Shown: piece after piece, positions 25,340 to 34,504 of the stretch
Layout of the letters: every line of letters starts with the position of its first letter
How positions within the stretch are numbered: position 1 is the stretch's first letter
Source of the DNA: Pseudomonas lundensis
Lineage (GTDB): Bacteria; Pseudomonadota; Gammaproteobacteria; Pseudomonadales; Pseudomonadaceae
Assembly: GCF_002269125.1 (NCBI RefSeq)
Contig: NZ_NQKI01000027.1
Location: 1-64,000, forward strand
Direction of reading: 5' to 3'
DNA length: 64,000 nucleotides
Notes under the pieces: generated by a model
What the model was told of the DNA's origin: nothing
Database searches by the model: none
The model's input: the letters and a program-made list of their open reading frames with translations, nothing else
Program-made: the position numbers and the translations under genes

Positions 25340-25387
25340 GCCCATTGTCCGGGCTGCAAACACGGCCCCCGTTTCAAGGATTTGACT

Positions 25388-26629
25388 ATGCATTGCGACA
25401 CCATTGTTCTGGGAGCCGGCATCGTCGGCGTCAGTACCGCGCTGCAACTCCAGGCCCGAGGGCGCAACGTGGTGTTACTTGACCGGGCCCAGCCCGGTTG
25501 CGGAACCAGCCACGGTAATGCCGGGTTGATCGAGCGTGCCAGCGTGATTCCTTACTCGTTCCCGCGAGAAATCTCACGCTTGCTGCGCTATGGCCTTAAT
25601 CAACAATCCGATGTGCGCTACAGCCTCAAGCACCTGCCCAAGGCCGGTCCCTGGCTGATGCAGTATTGGCGCCAATCCGGGGCCAAAGGGCTGGCCAAGG
25701 CCACCCGCGCCATGTTGCCGCTGATCGAGCGCTGCGTCACCGAGCACGACGCGCTGGCCGGGCCTGCGGGCATGACCGGCCTGATCAAAGACAGCGGCTG
25801 GGTAGAGGTTTACCGCACCCGAGACGACTTCGACAAAGCCCAGCGCGATGCCGCTGCATTGCTCGAATACACGCTCAACTACCGGGTGCTCGGGCAGGCC
25901 GAGGTGCATGCACTGGAACCGGGCTTGCACGAGGACGTGATCGGCGGTATTCACTGGCTCGACCCCAAAACGGTCAGCGATCCGGGCGGACTGACCCGTG
26001 GTTACGCTGAACTGTTCATCAAGCGCGGCGGGACCTTCGTCATCGGTGACGCCACCAGCCTGCGCCCGACCGCCGGCCAGTGGCAGGCTGACAGCCATAA
26101 GGGGTTGATCGTGGCCAACGAAGCCGTGGTCACTTTGGGGCCTCAAGCGCGGGACATATTTGAACCGCTTGGCTACCCAATTCCGCTGGCAATCAAGCGC
26201 GGCTACCACATGCACTACGCCGCGAAAGACGGCCACACCATGCAACACCCGATTCTGGATTCGGTGGGCGGCTATGTGTTGGCGCCGATGGTGGGCGGAA
26301 TACGCCTGACCACCGGCATCGAATTTGCCGACAGCGATGACCCGATCAACGAAATCCAGCTGCGCCGTTGCGAAGAACGCGCCCGGCGCCTTTACCCGCT
26401 GGGCGAGCGCCTGGACGCCGAACCGTGGCTGGGCCGCCGCCCCTGCCTGCCGGACATGTGCCCCGTGATTGGCCCGGCCTCGCGCCATAAAGGCCTGTGG
26501 TTCAACTTTGGGCATGCCCACCACGGCCTCACCCTTGGCCCCGTGAGCGGACGCCTGCTGGCAGAAATGATGACCGGCGAATATCCCTTCACCGACCCGA
26601 CACCCTACAGCGCCGAGCGCTTTTACTGA
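25388..26629 (+). CDS. amaD: D-amino-acid (D-lysine) dehydrogenase
   Basis: A 413-residue FAD-dependent oxidoreductase of the DAO/DadA family. The dinucleotide-binding motif GAGIVGVSTALQL starts near residue 9, and the C-terminal part has LGRRPCLPDMCPVIGPA and FGHAHHGLTLGPVSGRLLAEMMTG. It would oxidise D-lysine to a keto acid that cyclises to delta1-piperideine-2-carboxylate, the substrate of DpkA. AAGGA seven bases before ATG 25388 fixes the start. Location between the permeases and the ATPase of an amino-acid importer matches amaD in Pseudomonas putida. Another D-amino acid as main substrate remains possible. Confidence 0.82.
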   Translation: MHCDTIVLGAGIVGVSTALQLQARGRNVVLLDRAQPGCGTSHGNAGLIERASVIPYSFPREISRLLRYGLNQQSDVRYSLKHLPKAGPWLMQYWRQSGAKGLAKATRAMLPLIERCVTEHDALAGPAGMTGLIKDSGWVEVYRTRDDFDKAQRDAAALLEYTLNYRVLGQAEVHALEPGLHEDVIGGIHWLDPKTVSDPGGLTRGYAELFIKRGGTFVIGDATSLRPTAGQWQADSHKGLIVANEAVVTLGPQARDIFEPLGYPIPLAIKRGYHMHYAAKDGHTMQHPILDSVGGYVLAPMVGGIRLTTGIEFADSDDPINEIQLRRCEERARRLYPLGERLDAEPWLGRRPCLPDMCPVIGPASRHKGLWFNFGHAHHGLTLGPVSGRLLAEMMTGEYPFTDPTPYSAERFY

Positions 26630-26645
26630 TTACTGGAGACACACA

Positions 26646-27434
26646 ATGCATGCACAACCTGCTTACGTTCACACGCCCGTGTCTCCCTCATCGGACACCC
26701 GAAAGGTAGTCGTAGACATCGCTGGCCTGAACAAGTACTACAGCGCCTTTCATGTCCTCAAAGGCATCGACCTGAAAGTCCGCGAAGGCGAGCGCATCGT
26801 CCTGTGCGGCCCGTCGGGTTCAGGCAAGTCCACCTTGATCCGCTGCATCAACCGGCTGGAAATCGCTGAAAAAGGCAGCATCCTGATCAACAACACCGAC
26901 TTGTCCCACACCACCCGTGAAGCCGCCAGGGTGCGCAGTGAAATCGGCATGGTGTTCCAGCACTTCAACCTCTTCCCCCACATGAGCGTGCTCGACAACT
27001 GCATCCTGGCGCCCATGTCAGTACGCGGTCTGTCGCGCAAAAAAGCGGTTGAACTGGCCCAGCACTTCCTGAACAAAGTCGGCATTGCCAGCCAGGCCGA
27101 TAAATACCCCAGCCAATTATCGGGTGGCCAGCAGCAACGCGTCGCCATTGCTCGCGCCCTGTGCATGGAACCGAAAATCATGCTGTTTGACGAACCGACG
27201 TCCGCGCTGGACCCGGAAATGGTCAGTGAAGTGCTCGACGTCATGGTCAACCTGGCGGGCAGCGGCATGACCATGCTCTGCGTGACCCACGAAATGGGGT
27301 TTGCGCGGCAAGTGGCCGAACGCGTGTTGTTCCTGGATGGCGGCATGATCATCGAAGACTCGCCGCCCAACGACTTCTTCAACGCACCGAAAAGCCCCCG
27401 GGCCAAGGCCTTTCTTGCGCAAATCGTGCATTGA
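26646..27434 (+). CDS. Amino-acid ABC transporter ATP-binding protein
   Basis: A 262-residue ATPase of the HisP/GlnQ type: Walker A GPSGSGKST (about 57-65), Q-loop VFQHFNLFPHMSV, signature LSGGQQQR, Walker B IMLFDEPTSALDPE and the switch histidine in VTHEMGFA. It completes the importer with the binding protein and the two permeases; amaD lies between them in one operon. Confidence 0.93.
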   Translation: MHAQPAYVHTPVSPSSDTRKVVVDIAGLNKYYSAFHVLKGIDLKVREGERIVLCGPSGSGKSTLIRCINRLEIAEKGSILINNTDLSHTTREAARVRSEIGMVFQHFNLFPHMSVLDNCILAPMSVRGLSRKKAVELAQHFLNKVGIASQADKYPSQLSGGQQQRVAIARALCMEPKIMLFDEPTSALDPEMVSEVLDVMVNLAGSGMTMLCVTHEMGFARQVAERVLFLDGGMIIEDSPPNDFFNAPKSPRAKAFLAQIVH

Positions 27435-27635
27435 CTTGACGCTGTTGCGGGGGCACGCCGTTTTTCGGCTGTAGGCTGGCAGCGGTGCGCGCCCGTACAC
27501 ACAGCCTGTCGAGTTTCATGTTGCAAAGCGGATTAATACCCAACGTGCTGGTAAGGTGTGCGCCGACTTTTCGCCGCCTGCCGCACCTTGCGCAGGCGGC
27601 TGCATTTCCGTTTTTTGATGTGAGGCACCCCAACC

Positions 27636-29528
27636 ATGCCCGAGCCGATCCCGCTCAAAGATCACGACACCGAGAAACGGCTGGTCAATAAAAGACTTAT
27701 CGCGTGCGCTGCATTGGTACTGGCGATCAGTTGCGCGCTGGTGGGCAGGATGTATTTCCTGCAAGTCACCGAGTTCGACTACAACTCCACTGTTTCCGAA
27801 AACAACCGCGTGCATGTGTTGCCGATCCCGCCCGAACGCGGCTTTATCTATGACCGCAATGGCGTGTTGCTTGCCGATAACCAGCCCAGTTTCAACATGA
27901 CCCTGACCCGCGAACGTGCGGGCGATACCGGCAAGGTGCTGGATTCAGTGATCAGCATCCTGCATTTGCCCGACGAAGAGCGCGCCGTATTTGCCAAAGC
28001 GATGAAACAGGCACGTCACCCGTTCGACCCGTCCACCCTGCTTTACGACTTGACGGAAGAACAGATCGCGCTGCTGGCCGTCAATCAGTACCGCTTGCCG
28101 GGTATCGATGTGGAGGCGCAGTTTGTCCGCCACTACCCTCAGGGCGATCATTTTGCGCATTCGGTGGGTTATGTTGGGCGCATCAACGAGAAAGAAACCA
28201 AGCAACTGGACCCCACCGAATACCGGGGCACGCAGTCGATTGGCAAGACAGGTATTGAACGTTTTTACGAACCGGAGCTGCACGGCAAAGTCGGCTTTGA
28301 AGAAGTCGAAACCAATGCCCAGGGTCGGGTCATGCGGGTGCTGCGCCACACCGATGCGGTGCCTGGCAAGAACATTGTGCTCAGCCTCGACATCAAGTTG
28401 CAGCAAGCAGCCGAAGCAGCCCTTGGCGACCGCCGAGGCTCGATCATCGCCATTGACCCGAAAACCGGTGAAGTGTTGGCAATGGTGAGCAAACCAAGTT
28501 TCGACCCCAACCTGTTCGTCACCGGCATCAGCACCAAAGACTATTCCGGTTTACGCGATTCCATCGACAAACCCTTGTTCAACCGGGCACTGCGCGGCCT
28601 GTATGCGCCTGGCTCGACCATCAAGCCTGAAGTCGCTATCGCCGGACTCGACAGTGGTGTGATTTCGGCCTCTACCCGGGTGTTCGACCCCGGCTATTTC
28701 CAACTGCCGAACGTCGATCACAAGTACCGCAACTGGAACCACAGCGGTGATGGCTGGGTGGACTTGAATGCTGCAATCATGCGTTCAAACGACACGTACT
28801 TCTATGATCTCGCGTCAAAACTGGGCATTGACCGCATGCACGACTATTTGTCGATGTTTGGCGTGGGGCAGAAAGTGTCGCTGGATATGTTCGAAGAATC
28901 GTCTGGCCTCATGCCGTCGCGTGAATGGAAACGCACGACCCGGCGCCAAGCCTGGTTCCCGGGCGAAACGGTGATCTTGGGAATTGGTCAGGGCTACATG
29001 CAGGTCACGCCTTTGCAGCTGGCACAGGCCACTGCGCTGATTGCCAATAAAGGTGTGTGGAACCGCCCGCATCTGGCACGCACCATCGACGGCGCGCCCC
29101 CGGTGGATGAACACCCGATGCCCGATATCGTGCTGCATGACCCCAAAGAATGGGACCAGGTCAACCATGCCATGCAACTGGTGATGCACGATGCGCGGGG
29201 TATCGCCCGTGCTTCAGCAGCCGGCGCGCAATACCGGATTGCCGGCAAGAGCGGTACGGCGCAAGTGGTGGCGATCAAGCAAGGTGAGCGTTACAACCGC
29301 TTGAAAACCGCTGAACGCAACCGCGACAACGCCTTGTTTGTGGGGTTTGCCCCGGCTGAAGACCCGCAGATCGTGATCTCGGTAATGATCGAAAACGGCG
29401 AAGCGGGTGGCCGTGTTGCAGGGCCGGTGGTGCGCCAGGTGATGGATGCGTGGCTGCTCGACAGTCAGGGCGGGCTGAAACCGCAATATGCCAGCCCGCA
29501 GGTTAAACACGGTAACCCGCATGTGTGA
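27636..29528 (+). CDS. mrdA: Penicillin-binding protein 2 (class B transpeptidase), unlinked paralogue
   Basis: A 630-residue peptidoglycan DD-transpeptidase of elongation. One N-terminal membrane helix (about 22-42), a dimerisation domain beginning RGFIYDRNGVLLADNQPSFN, and the transpeptidase domain with the three active-site motifs PGSTIK, SND and KSGTAQ. Normally mrdA sits with rodA, rlpA and mltB; here it stands alone between an ABC transporter and a cytochrome gene, so it is probably a second copy of the kind known in several Pseudomonas genomes. A hairpin structure (27574-27599, CCGCCTGC/GCAGGCGG) lies 36 bases before the start. Confidence 0.9.
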   Translation: MPEPIPLKDHDTEKRLVNKRLIACAALVLAISCALVGRMYFLQVTEFDYNSTVSENNRVHVLPIPPERGFIYDRNGVLLADNQPSFNMTLTRERAGDTGKVLDSVISILHLPDEERAVFAKAMKQARHPFDPSTLLYDLTEEQIALLAVNQYRLPGIDVEAQFVRHYPQGDHFAHSVGYVGRINEKETKQLDPTEYRGTQSIGKTGIERFYEPELHGKVGFEEVETNAQGRVMRVLRHTDAVPGKNIVLSLDIKLQQAAEAALGDRRGSIIAIDPKTGEVLAMVSKPSFDPNLFVTGISTKDYSGLRDSIDKPLFNRALRGLYAPGSTIKPEVAIAGLDSGVISASTRVFDPGYFQLPNVDHKYRNWNHSGDGWVDLNAAIMRSNDTYFYDLASKLGIDRMHDYLSMFGVGQKVSLDMFEESSGLMPSREWKRTTRRQAWFPGETVILGIGQGYMQVTPLQLAQATALIANKGVWNRPHLARTIDGAPPVDEHPMPDIVLHDPKEWDQVNHAMQLVMHDARGIARASAAGAQYRIAGKSGTAQVVAIKQGERYNRLKTAERNRDNALFVGFAPAEDPQIVISVMIENGEAGGRVAGPVVRQVMDAWLLDSQGGLKPQYASPQVKHGNPHV

Positions 29529-29540
29529 GTGACCGTTCCA

Positions 29541-29585
29541 GCTTCACCCCGGCACTCTTCCTGAGGAAGAGTGCCGGGGTGAGGC
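29541..29585. terminator. 21-bp hairpin between convergent PBP2 and cytochrome genes
   Basis: An uninterrupted stem with arms at 29541-29561 and 29565-29585, containing one G-T wobble, closes on a TGA loop. There is no T-run on either side, but its length and its place between two stop codons make it a likely bidirectional terminator or transcript-end protector. Confidence 0.7.
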
Positions 29586-29595
29586 CGTGTTGAGC

Positions 29596-31656
29596 TTAAT
29601 ACCGCGCATCCGCAGGCTTGCCGCCATTAGGCCAGTCCTTGACCTTGTCCGGGAAGTCCGGCCGCGGCTGATGGGAGAAATACTCCGCCACATCCACTGC
29701 GTCCTGATCCGACAACCCACCCTGCCCCAACGGGAACCGCTCATGGAACCCAATCGGCATGTTGCGTTTGACAAACGCCGCAGCGGTGTAGGTACGCGCC
29801 ATACCGGCGCCGATGTTGAAGGACTCCTCGCCCCATAACGGCGGGAAGATAAAGCTGCCGTCAGCGTGTTTCAAACCTTGGCCCTGATCGCCGTGACACA
29901 CCGCGCATTGCTGGGCGTAGACCGCTTTGCCGTTGGCAGGGTCAGGCTGGATCGCCGGATCAACCTTGCCCACCCCTCGCCCCGCCACCTTATCGCCGGG
30001 CGCCGTGTTCATTTTCATCCAGTCAAAATACGCGACCATGGCCTGCATGTCGGGGGATGTCACGGGCAGCGGCTTGCCGTCCATGGAACGACGGAAACAG
30101 CCATTGATGCGATCTTCCAGCGTGATCTGTTTGCCTGCGCGCGGCGCATAACCGGGGAAGAATGCCGAGACACCAATAAACGGCGAACCGTCCGCTACCG
30201 TGCCCGCGTTCAAGTGGCAACTGGTGCAGTTCAGCGCATTGCCCACGTTGTCCGGTAACAAGGCTTTGGTTTGCAGGTGCAGGTGCAGGCGCATGCCGCG
30301 CACCACTTGATCGGCATTCGACGCTGTCAGCAGGTTGGCCAGGCGCGGTGTGACAAAGGCCGAGGCGTTCGCGGTGTCCGGGTTCAACTGTTTGCGCAGG
30401 CTGGCCACTTGCGCGGGGTTGATCGCCGGTGCGTCATTGCCCCAACTGCTGCGAACAAAACTCAGGATCTCGGCAATCTCGTCATCGGCCAGCCGGGCAA
30501 ATCCGGGCATGGTCCAGACCCGCGGATGGGTTGCAGTCTCGGCGGTTTGCCAGCCGGTCAGGGTGATATGCAGCAAGGAGGTCGGGTTGGCCGCCGTGAT
30601 GCCGGGGTTGCCGTTAAGCGGTGGGAACATGCCTTTGACCCCGCCGCCGTCCGGACGATGGCAGTCCGCGCAAAACTGCGTGTAACCAAGGCCGCCCCGG
30701 GTGGTGAACAGCGTATCTGGCGCTTTGGCGGGCTCCTGGGCCACTGCCGGCATGGGCAAGTCATCCTTGCCTGAGGGCAATGACTTCAGGTAACTGGCAA
30801 TCGCCGTCAGGTCCGCCTCGCTGAAATGTTGGGTGCTGTGGTGGATCACGTCCGCCATGTTGCCTGACACCGTCGCAAAACGGTTTTGCCCGGTTTTGAG
30901 CAGTTGCACGGTGTCTTCTACGGTCCACAGGTTGCGCAAGCTCAACGCCCGCCAGGCTTCAACCGTCTCCCCGGCCAGGTAATGCTTGCCGCTGCTGCCC
31001 GCATCGCTGAGGGCTTTTTCCTGAAACGCCAGCCCCCGCGGGGTGTGGCACGATCCGCAATGCCCCAACCCTTGAACGAGGTAGGCACCGCGATTAAGGA
31101 CCTCGCTTCTGGATGTGTCAGGCGTGAACGGCTGGTTGTCGACGAACATCCAGTTCCACAGCGTCAGGCCCCAGCGCTGATTGAACGGGAAGCTCATGTC
31201 GGACTCACGGTTCGCCTGTTTGACGGGGGACACGCCCTGCAACAGGTACGCGTACAGCGCGCGCATGTCGTCATCACTCATTTTGGCGTACGACGGGTAC
31301 GGCATGGCCGGGTAGAGATTCTGGCCCGCCGGGGTCACGCCTTGACGCATCACGTTGTCAAACTGTTCAAAACTGTACTGACCAATCCCTGTCTCGGGGT
31401 CCGGCGTGATGTTGGTGGAATAGATCGTGCCCATGGGCGTTTTCAGCTCCAGCCCACCGGCCATGACGGCCCCGCCCTTGGCGGTGTGGCAGGCAATACA
31501 GTCACCGAGCTGCGCCACGTACTGGCCGCGCTGCACAACATCGGGGTCGGGAGGCTGAGCGGCGGCAGTTGCCGGGATCGGCTCGCTGGCGGACGTGTAG
31601 CAGGCGTAAAGAAACGTCAGGCCGACCGTGGCCAGACGCGCAAACTTGAAAACCAT
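29596..31656 (-). CDS. Pentaheme cytochrome c: triheme ADH-type fused to TsdA-like diheme
   Basis: A 686-residue secreted cytochrome with five CxxCH haem sites: CIACH 53-57, CGSCH 200-204, CADCH 329-333, CTSCH 477-481 and CAVCH 584-588. Residues 35-410 have the layout of the triheme cytochrome subunit of membrane alcohol/aldehyde dehydrogenases (GDCIACHTAKGGAVMAGG, GLGHCGSCHTPRG). Residues 430-660 match thiosulfate dehydrogenase/tetrathionate reductase TsdA: NALNCTSCHLNAG, RINGCFRRSMDGKPL with Cys520 placed like the unusual axial cysteine of TsdA, and KRNMPIG near 633. No dehydrogenase partner gene is adjacent. It may feed electrons from an unlinked dehydrogenase or act on sulfur compounds. 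Confidence 0.85.
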   Translation of the reverse strand: MVFKFARLATVGLTFLYACYTSASEPIPATAAAQPPDPDVVQRGQYVAQLGDCIACHTAKGGAVMAGGLELKTPMGTIYSTNITPDPETGIGQYSFEQFDNVMRQGVTPAGQNLYPAMPYPSYAKMSDDDMRALYAYLLQGVSPVKQANRESDMSFPFNQRWGLTLWNWMFVDNQPFTPDTSRSEVLNRGAYLVQGLGHCGSCHTPRGLAFQEKALSDAGSSGKHYLAGETVEAWRALSLRNLWTVEDTVQLLKTGQNRFATVSGNMADVIHHSTQHFSEADLTAIASYLKSLPSGKDDLPMPAVAQEPAKAPDTLFTTRGGLGYTQFCADCHRPDGGGVKGMFPPLNGNPGITAANPTSLLHITLTGWQTAETATHPRVWTMPGFARLADDEIAEILSFVRSSWGNDAPAINPAQVASLRKQLNPDTANASAFVTPRLANLLTASNADQVVRGMRLHLHLQTKALLPDNVGNALNCTSCHLNAGTVADGSPFIGVSAFFPGYAPRAGKQITLEDRINGCFRRSMDGKPLPVTSPDMQAMVAYFDWMKMNTAPGDKVAGRGVGKVDPAIQPDPANGKAVYAQQCAVCHGDQGQGLKHADGSFIFPPLWGEESFNIGAGMARTYTAAAFVKRNMPIGFHERFPLGQGGLSDQDAVDVAEYFSHQPRPDFPDKVKDWPNGGKPADARY

Positions 31657-31770
31657 GGCGATATTCCTTTAAGGCACCGGCTTGGGGTGGTCCCCTCGGC
31701 ACGGGCCGTGCTCGTTTTTTGTTATGAACTCCTCACACTGATCTTGTAACCGCTTTTGCACCCGCCGCCC

Positions 31771-31784
31771 TTGACCCGGATCAT
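31771..31784. promoter_or_regulatory. Possible ANR/FNR-like site
   Basis: TTGAC-CCGG-ATCAT matches the TTGAT-N4-ATCAA consensus at eight of ten positions. It lies 115 bases upstream of the cytochrome start. Oxygen-dependent control of a cytochrome would make sense, but a match of this quality can occur by chance. Confidence 0.3.
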
Positions 31785-31933
31785 GCAGGCACACTGGCAT
31801 GAGCATTGCTTTGTTGCTCTTTACTGCGCCCCTCGCGCAGAAACGCCTCGGCCCCGGTCATGGCGCACGTTCTGCGAGGGCTGCGGGAACCCCGACGCTA
31901 GACGCGTCCTGGATCGTTAAGAGGAAACGTTAG

Positions 31934-32929
31934 ATGGCAAGGTCTGTAGCAGATCCGGCGGTCAGTCATGCGCCCACAAAAACCGTGGGTTTACTGGTGA
32001 TACCAAACTTCACCACCATTGGCTTTGCGTCCACGATTGAAACCTTGCGCATGGCCAATATGGCTGCTCGCCGCGACATGTTTCGAACCCTCATCATCGG
32101 CCCTGGCCTGGAACCCGTGACCGCCAGCAATGGCATGCGCATTCTGCCGGACTGCGCGATGCAAGACGCCCCCAAGCTGGACATCCTGCTGGTGGTAGGC
32201 GCCAATCCGATCGTGTCCCACCTCAGCAGTCGTCCGTTGCTCAATTGGCTGCGCAAACTGGCGCACGAGCACGTTGTACTGGGCGGCATTTGCACGGGCA
32301 GTTACTGGTTGGCCCGTGCGGGGTTGCTCAAGGGGTATCGCTGCACCATTCACTGGGAAGACATCGAAACCCTCAAGGACCACTTCCCGGGGATCATCAT
32401 TTCCAATCAACTGTTCGAGCTTGATCGCGACCGTTACACCTGTTCGGGGGGCGTCGCGTCGATGGACATGACCTTGCAATTGATCGCCCGCGAACCCGGC
32501 GGCCGGGAGATTGCAGCCCATGCGGCGGAGTTGCTGCTGTGTGATCGGGCCCGCAGTGCCCAGGAGCAACAGCGCGTGCCGTTGCGCCAGAAGCTGGGGA
32601 CCTCGCAACCCAAACTCAGCCAAGTGGTGGCGATCATGGAAGCCAATCTGGAAGAACCGGTAAGCCTGGAAGAACTGGCGCGCTTGAACGAAGTGTCGAT
32701 ACGCCAGCTGGAACGCCTGTTTCACAAGCATTTGCAGCGCACCCCCAGCCAGTACTATTTGGAGCTGCGTCTGGCGCGGGCGCGCAGCCTGTTGCTGCGT
32801 AGCGAGTCACAAGTGCGCGACATCGCCCTGGCCTGCGGTTTTGTGTCGGCCGCGCACTTTTCCAAGTGCTACAGCCGACTGTTTGGGGTGTCGCCGATTG
32901 GTGATCGCAAGCAGGTTGCACTGCATTAA
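31934..32929 (+). CDS. cahR: GlxA-type AraC regulator, probable creatine regulator
   Basis: A 331-residue regulator with an N-terminal DJ-1/PfpI-like amidotransferase fold (about 15-190; GGICTGSYWLARAGLL holds the nucleophile-elbow cysteine) and a C-terminal AraC double helix-turn-helix (about 225-325; LEELARLNEVSIRQLERLFHKHLQRTPSQYY). Proteins of this type (GbdR, CdhR, CahR) sense quaternary amines and related nitrogen compounds. The neighbours are a transporter and creatinase, the same trio as in Pseudomonas putida, where CahR activates creatinase; the name rests on that context. GAGG eight bases upstream supports ATG 31934. Confidence 0.75.
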   Translation: MARSVADPAVSHAPTKTVGLLVIPNFTTIGFASTIETLRMANMAARRDMFRTLIIGPGLEPVTASNGMRILPDCAMQDAPKLDILLVVGANPIVSHLSSRPLLNWLRKLAHEHVVLGGICTGSYWLARAGLLKGYRCTIHWEDIETLKDHFPGIIISNQLFELDRDRYTCSGGVASMDMTLQLIAREPGGREIAAHAAELLLCDRARSAQEQQRVPLRQKLGTSQPKLSQVVAIMEANLEEPVSLEELARLNEVSIRQLERLFHKHLQRTPSQYYLELRLARARSLLLRSESQVRDIALACGFVSAAHFSKCYSRLFGVSPIGDRKQVALH

Positions 32930-32941
32930 TCGCTGAACCGT

Positions 32942-32965
32942 CATGAGCGAGCAAGCTCGCTCATG
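32942..32965. terminator. Hairpin between cahR and the MFS gene
   Basis: CATGAGCGAGC-AA-GCTCGCTCATG is a perfect 11-bp stem with a two-base loop between two convergent stop codons. The GAGCAAGCTCGC core resembles the REP elements common in Pseudomonas fluorescens-group genomes. Confidence 0.55.
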
Positions 32966-32968
32966 TGC

Positions 32969-34315
32969 TCAGTCCTGAAGGGCTTTGTGCGCTGTTTCGC
33001 GGCTGGCGAGCATGGCCACCAAGGCCACGGCGGCCGCTGCCAGCAAATACCACGCTGGGGCCATTTTGTTGCCCGTCATGTGAATGAGCCAGGTTGCAAT
33101 GAAGGGCGCCGTGCCGCCAAACAACGCGTTGGCAATGTTGAAACTGAACGCAAAGCCGCTGAAGCGCACACGGGTGGGGAAGATTTCAGCCAGAAAACAC
33201 GGCAAGGTGCCGTCGTTCATGGCCAGGATGGCGCCGAAGGCAATTTGAATCATCAGAATCACGATCAAAGAACTGTTGCCCAACAAGCTGAACAGTGGAA
33301 ACGTCAAGCCGAGAAACAACACGGAGGCCATCACCAGCATGGTCTTGCGCCCGAAACGGTCCGAGAGTTTGCCCATCAGGAAGATCAACCCGATATAAGT
33401 CGCCAGTGACACGGTGGAGGCAATAAAGGAATCACGTTCGCTCATGCCCATTTCCATGGACAGGTACGTCGGCATGTAGCTGAGCAACAAGTAGAACGCC
33501 ACCGCGTTCAGGCACGTCGCACCAATACCGATCATCACGCTGCGCCGGTGCACCGTCAGCAATTCACGAATCGGCGCGTGGGTGGCACATTCCTTGGCCT
33601 CCAGGCGTTGCTCCATTTCCAGAAACTTAGGCGAATCCTGCAAGCTCATACGGATGTAGCGCCCCACCAATCCAAACGGCGCAGCCAGTAAAAACGGCAA
33701 ACGCCAGCCCCACTCGTGAAGCGTTTCGACGCTCATCCATTCATGTAACGCCGCTACAAACACTGCCCCGAACAGCAGACCGGCGGCGGTGCTGGCGGGG
33801 ACGATGCTGGTGTAAAACCCGCGTTTCCCCTCAGGGGCGTACTCCGCCAGAAACGCCGAGGCCCCAGCGTATTCACCCGAGGCCGAAAAACCCTGCACCA
33901 ACCGGATCAACAACAGCAATGCCGGGGCCCATAATCCGATCAAGTCATAACCGGGCAGGATGCCAATGCAAAACGTGGACACGGTCATGATTAAAATTGA
34001 CCAGGACAGCGCACTGCGGCGCCCGTACTTATCGCCAAAATGGCCCCATACCAGCCCGCCAACGGGGCGTACGACAAACGACAGCGCAAACACGGCGAAA
34101 GTGGCCAACAGCCCGGTTGCGGCATCGGTTTGCGGAAAAAACGTCAGGGCGATGATGGTGGCCAGATAACCGTAGGCTGCGTAGTCGAACCACTCGACAA
34201 AGTTGCCCATGAAACTGGCCGTGGCAGCACGGCGCAAGGCTTTGCGTTCGCTGCTCAGTTCGAGCTGCTGTTGGGTGGTAAGCGGTACGCTGAGGCTTGT
34301 ACTTGGGATACTCAT
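32969..34315 (-). CDS. MFS transporter, probable creatine importer
   Basis: A 448-residue metabolite:H+ symporter of the ProP/ShiA-like subgroup of the major facilitator family, with 12 helices. FMGNFVEWFDYAAYGYLA near residue 35, GHFGDKYGRRSAL near 95 and RLVQGFSASGEYAGASAFLAEYAP near 130 are the subgroup signatures. GGAGG seven bases before ATG 34315 gives the start. It lies 189 bases downstream of creatinase on the same strand, so creatine is the likeliest substrate; this is inferred from position only. Confidence 0.85.
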   Translation of the reverse strand: MSIPSTSLSVPLTTQQQLELSSERKALRRAATASFMGNFVEWFDYAAYGYLATIIALTFFPQTDAATGLLATFAVFALSFVVRPVGGLVWGHFGDKYGRRSALSWSILIMTVSTFCIGILPGYDLIGLWAPALLLLIRLVQGFSASGEYAGASAFLAEYAPEGKRGFYTSIVPASTAAGLLFGAVFVAALHEWMSVETLHEWGWRLPFLLAAPFGLVGRYIRMSLQDSPKFLEMEQRLEAKECATHAPIRELLTVHRRSVMIGIGATCLNAVAFYLLLSYMPTYLSMEMGMSERDSFIASTVSLATYIGLIFLMGKLSDRFGRKTMLVMASVLFLGLTFPLFSLLGNSSLIVILMIQIAFGAILAMNDGTLPCFLAEIFPTRVRFSGFAFSFNIANALFGGTAPFIATWLIHMTGNKMAPAWYLLAAAAVALVAMLASRETAHKALQD

Positions 34316-34504
34316 CGAGCACCTCCAGTGAGTGAGGTGCGGGAGGTAACGGCTTGGCAAAACGTCGGGACACAGGACATGACAACTACCCTCATTCTGG
34401 TTGTTCTAGGCAGGGGTAATGGGTCAAAACGCACTGCGCGTCTGGGCGCGCATGTGCCAGTACCGGTTGGCCGCTGCCTGAACCTCAGGCTGCGGCCGCC
34501 GGGT

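Noticed and set aside
27574..27616. Hairpin plus T-run as a terminator before PBP2
   Set aside because: The T-run starts 11 bases after the stem, too far for a rho-independent terminator; it is mentioned only as a leader structure.
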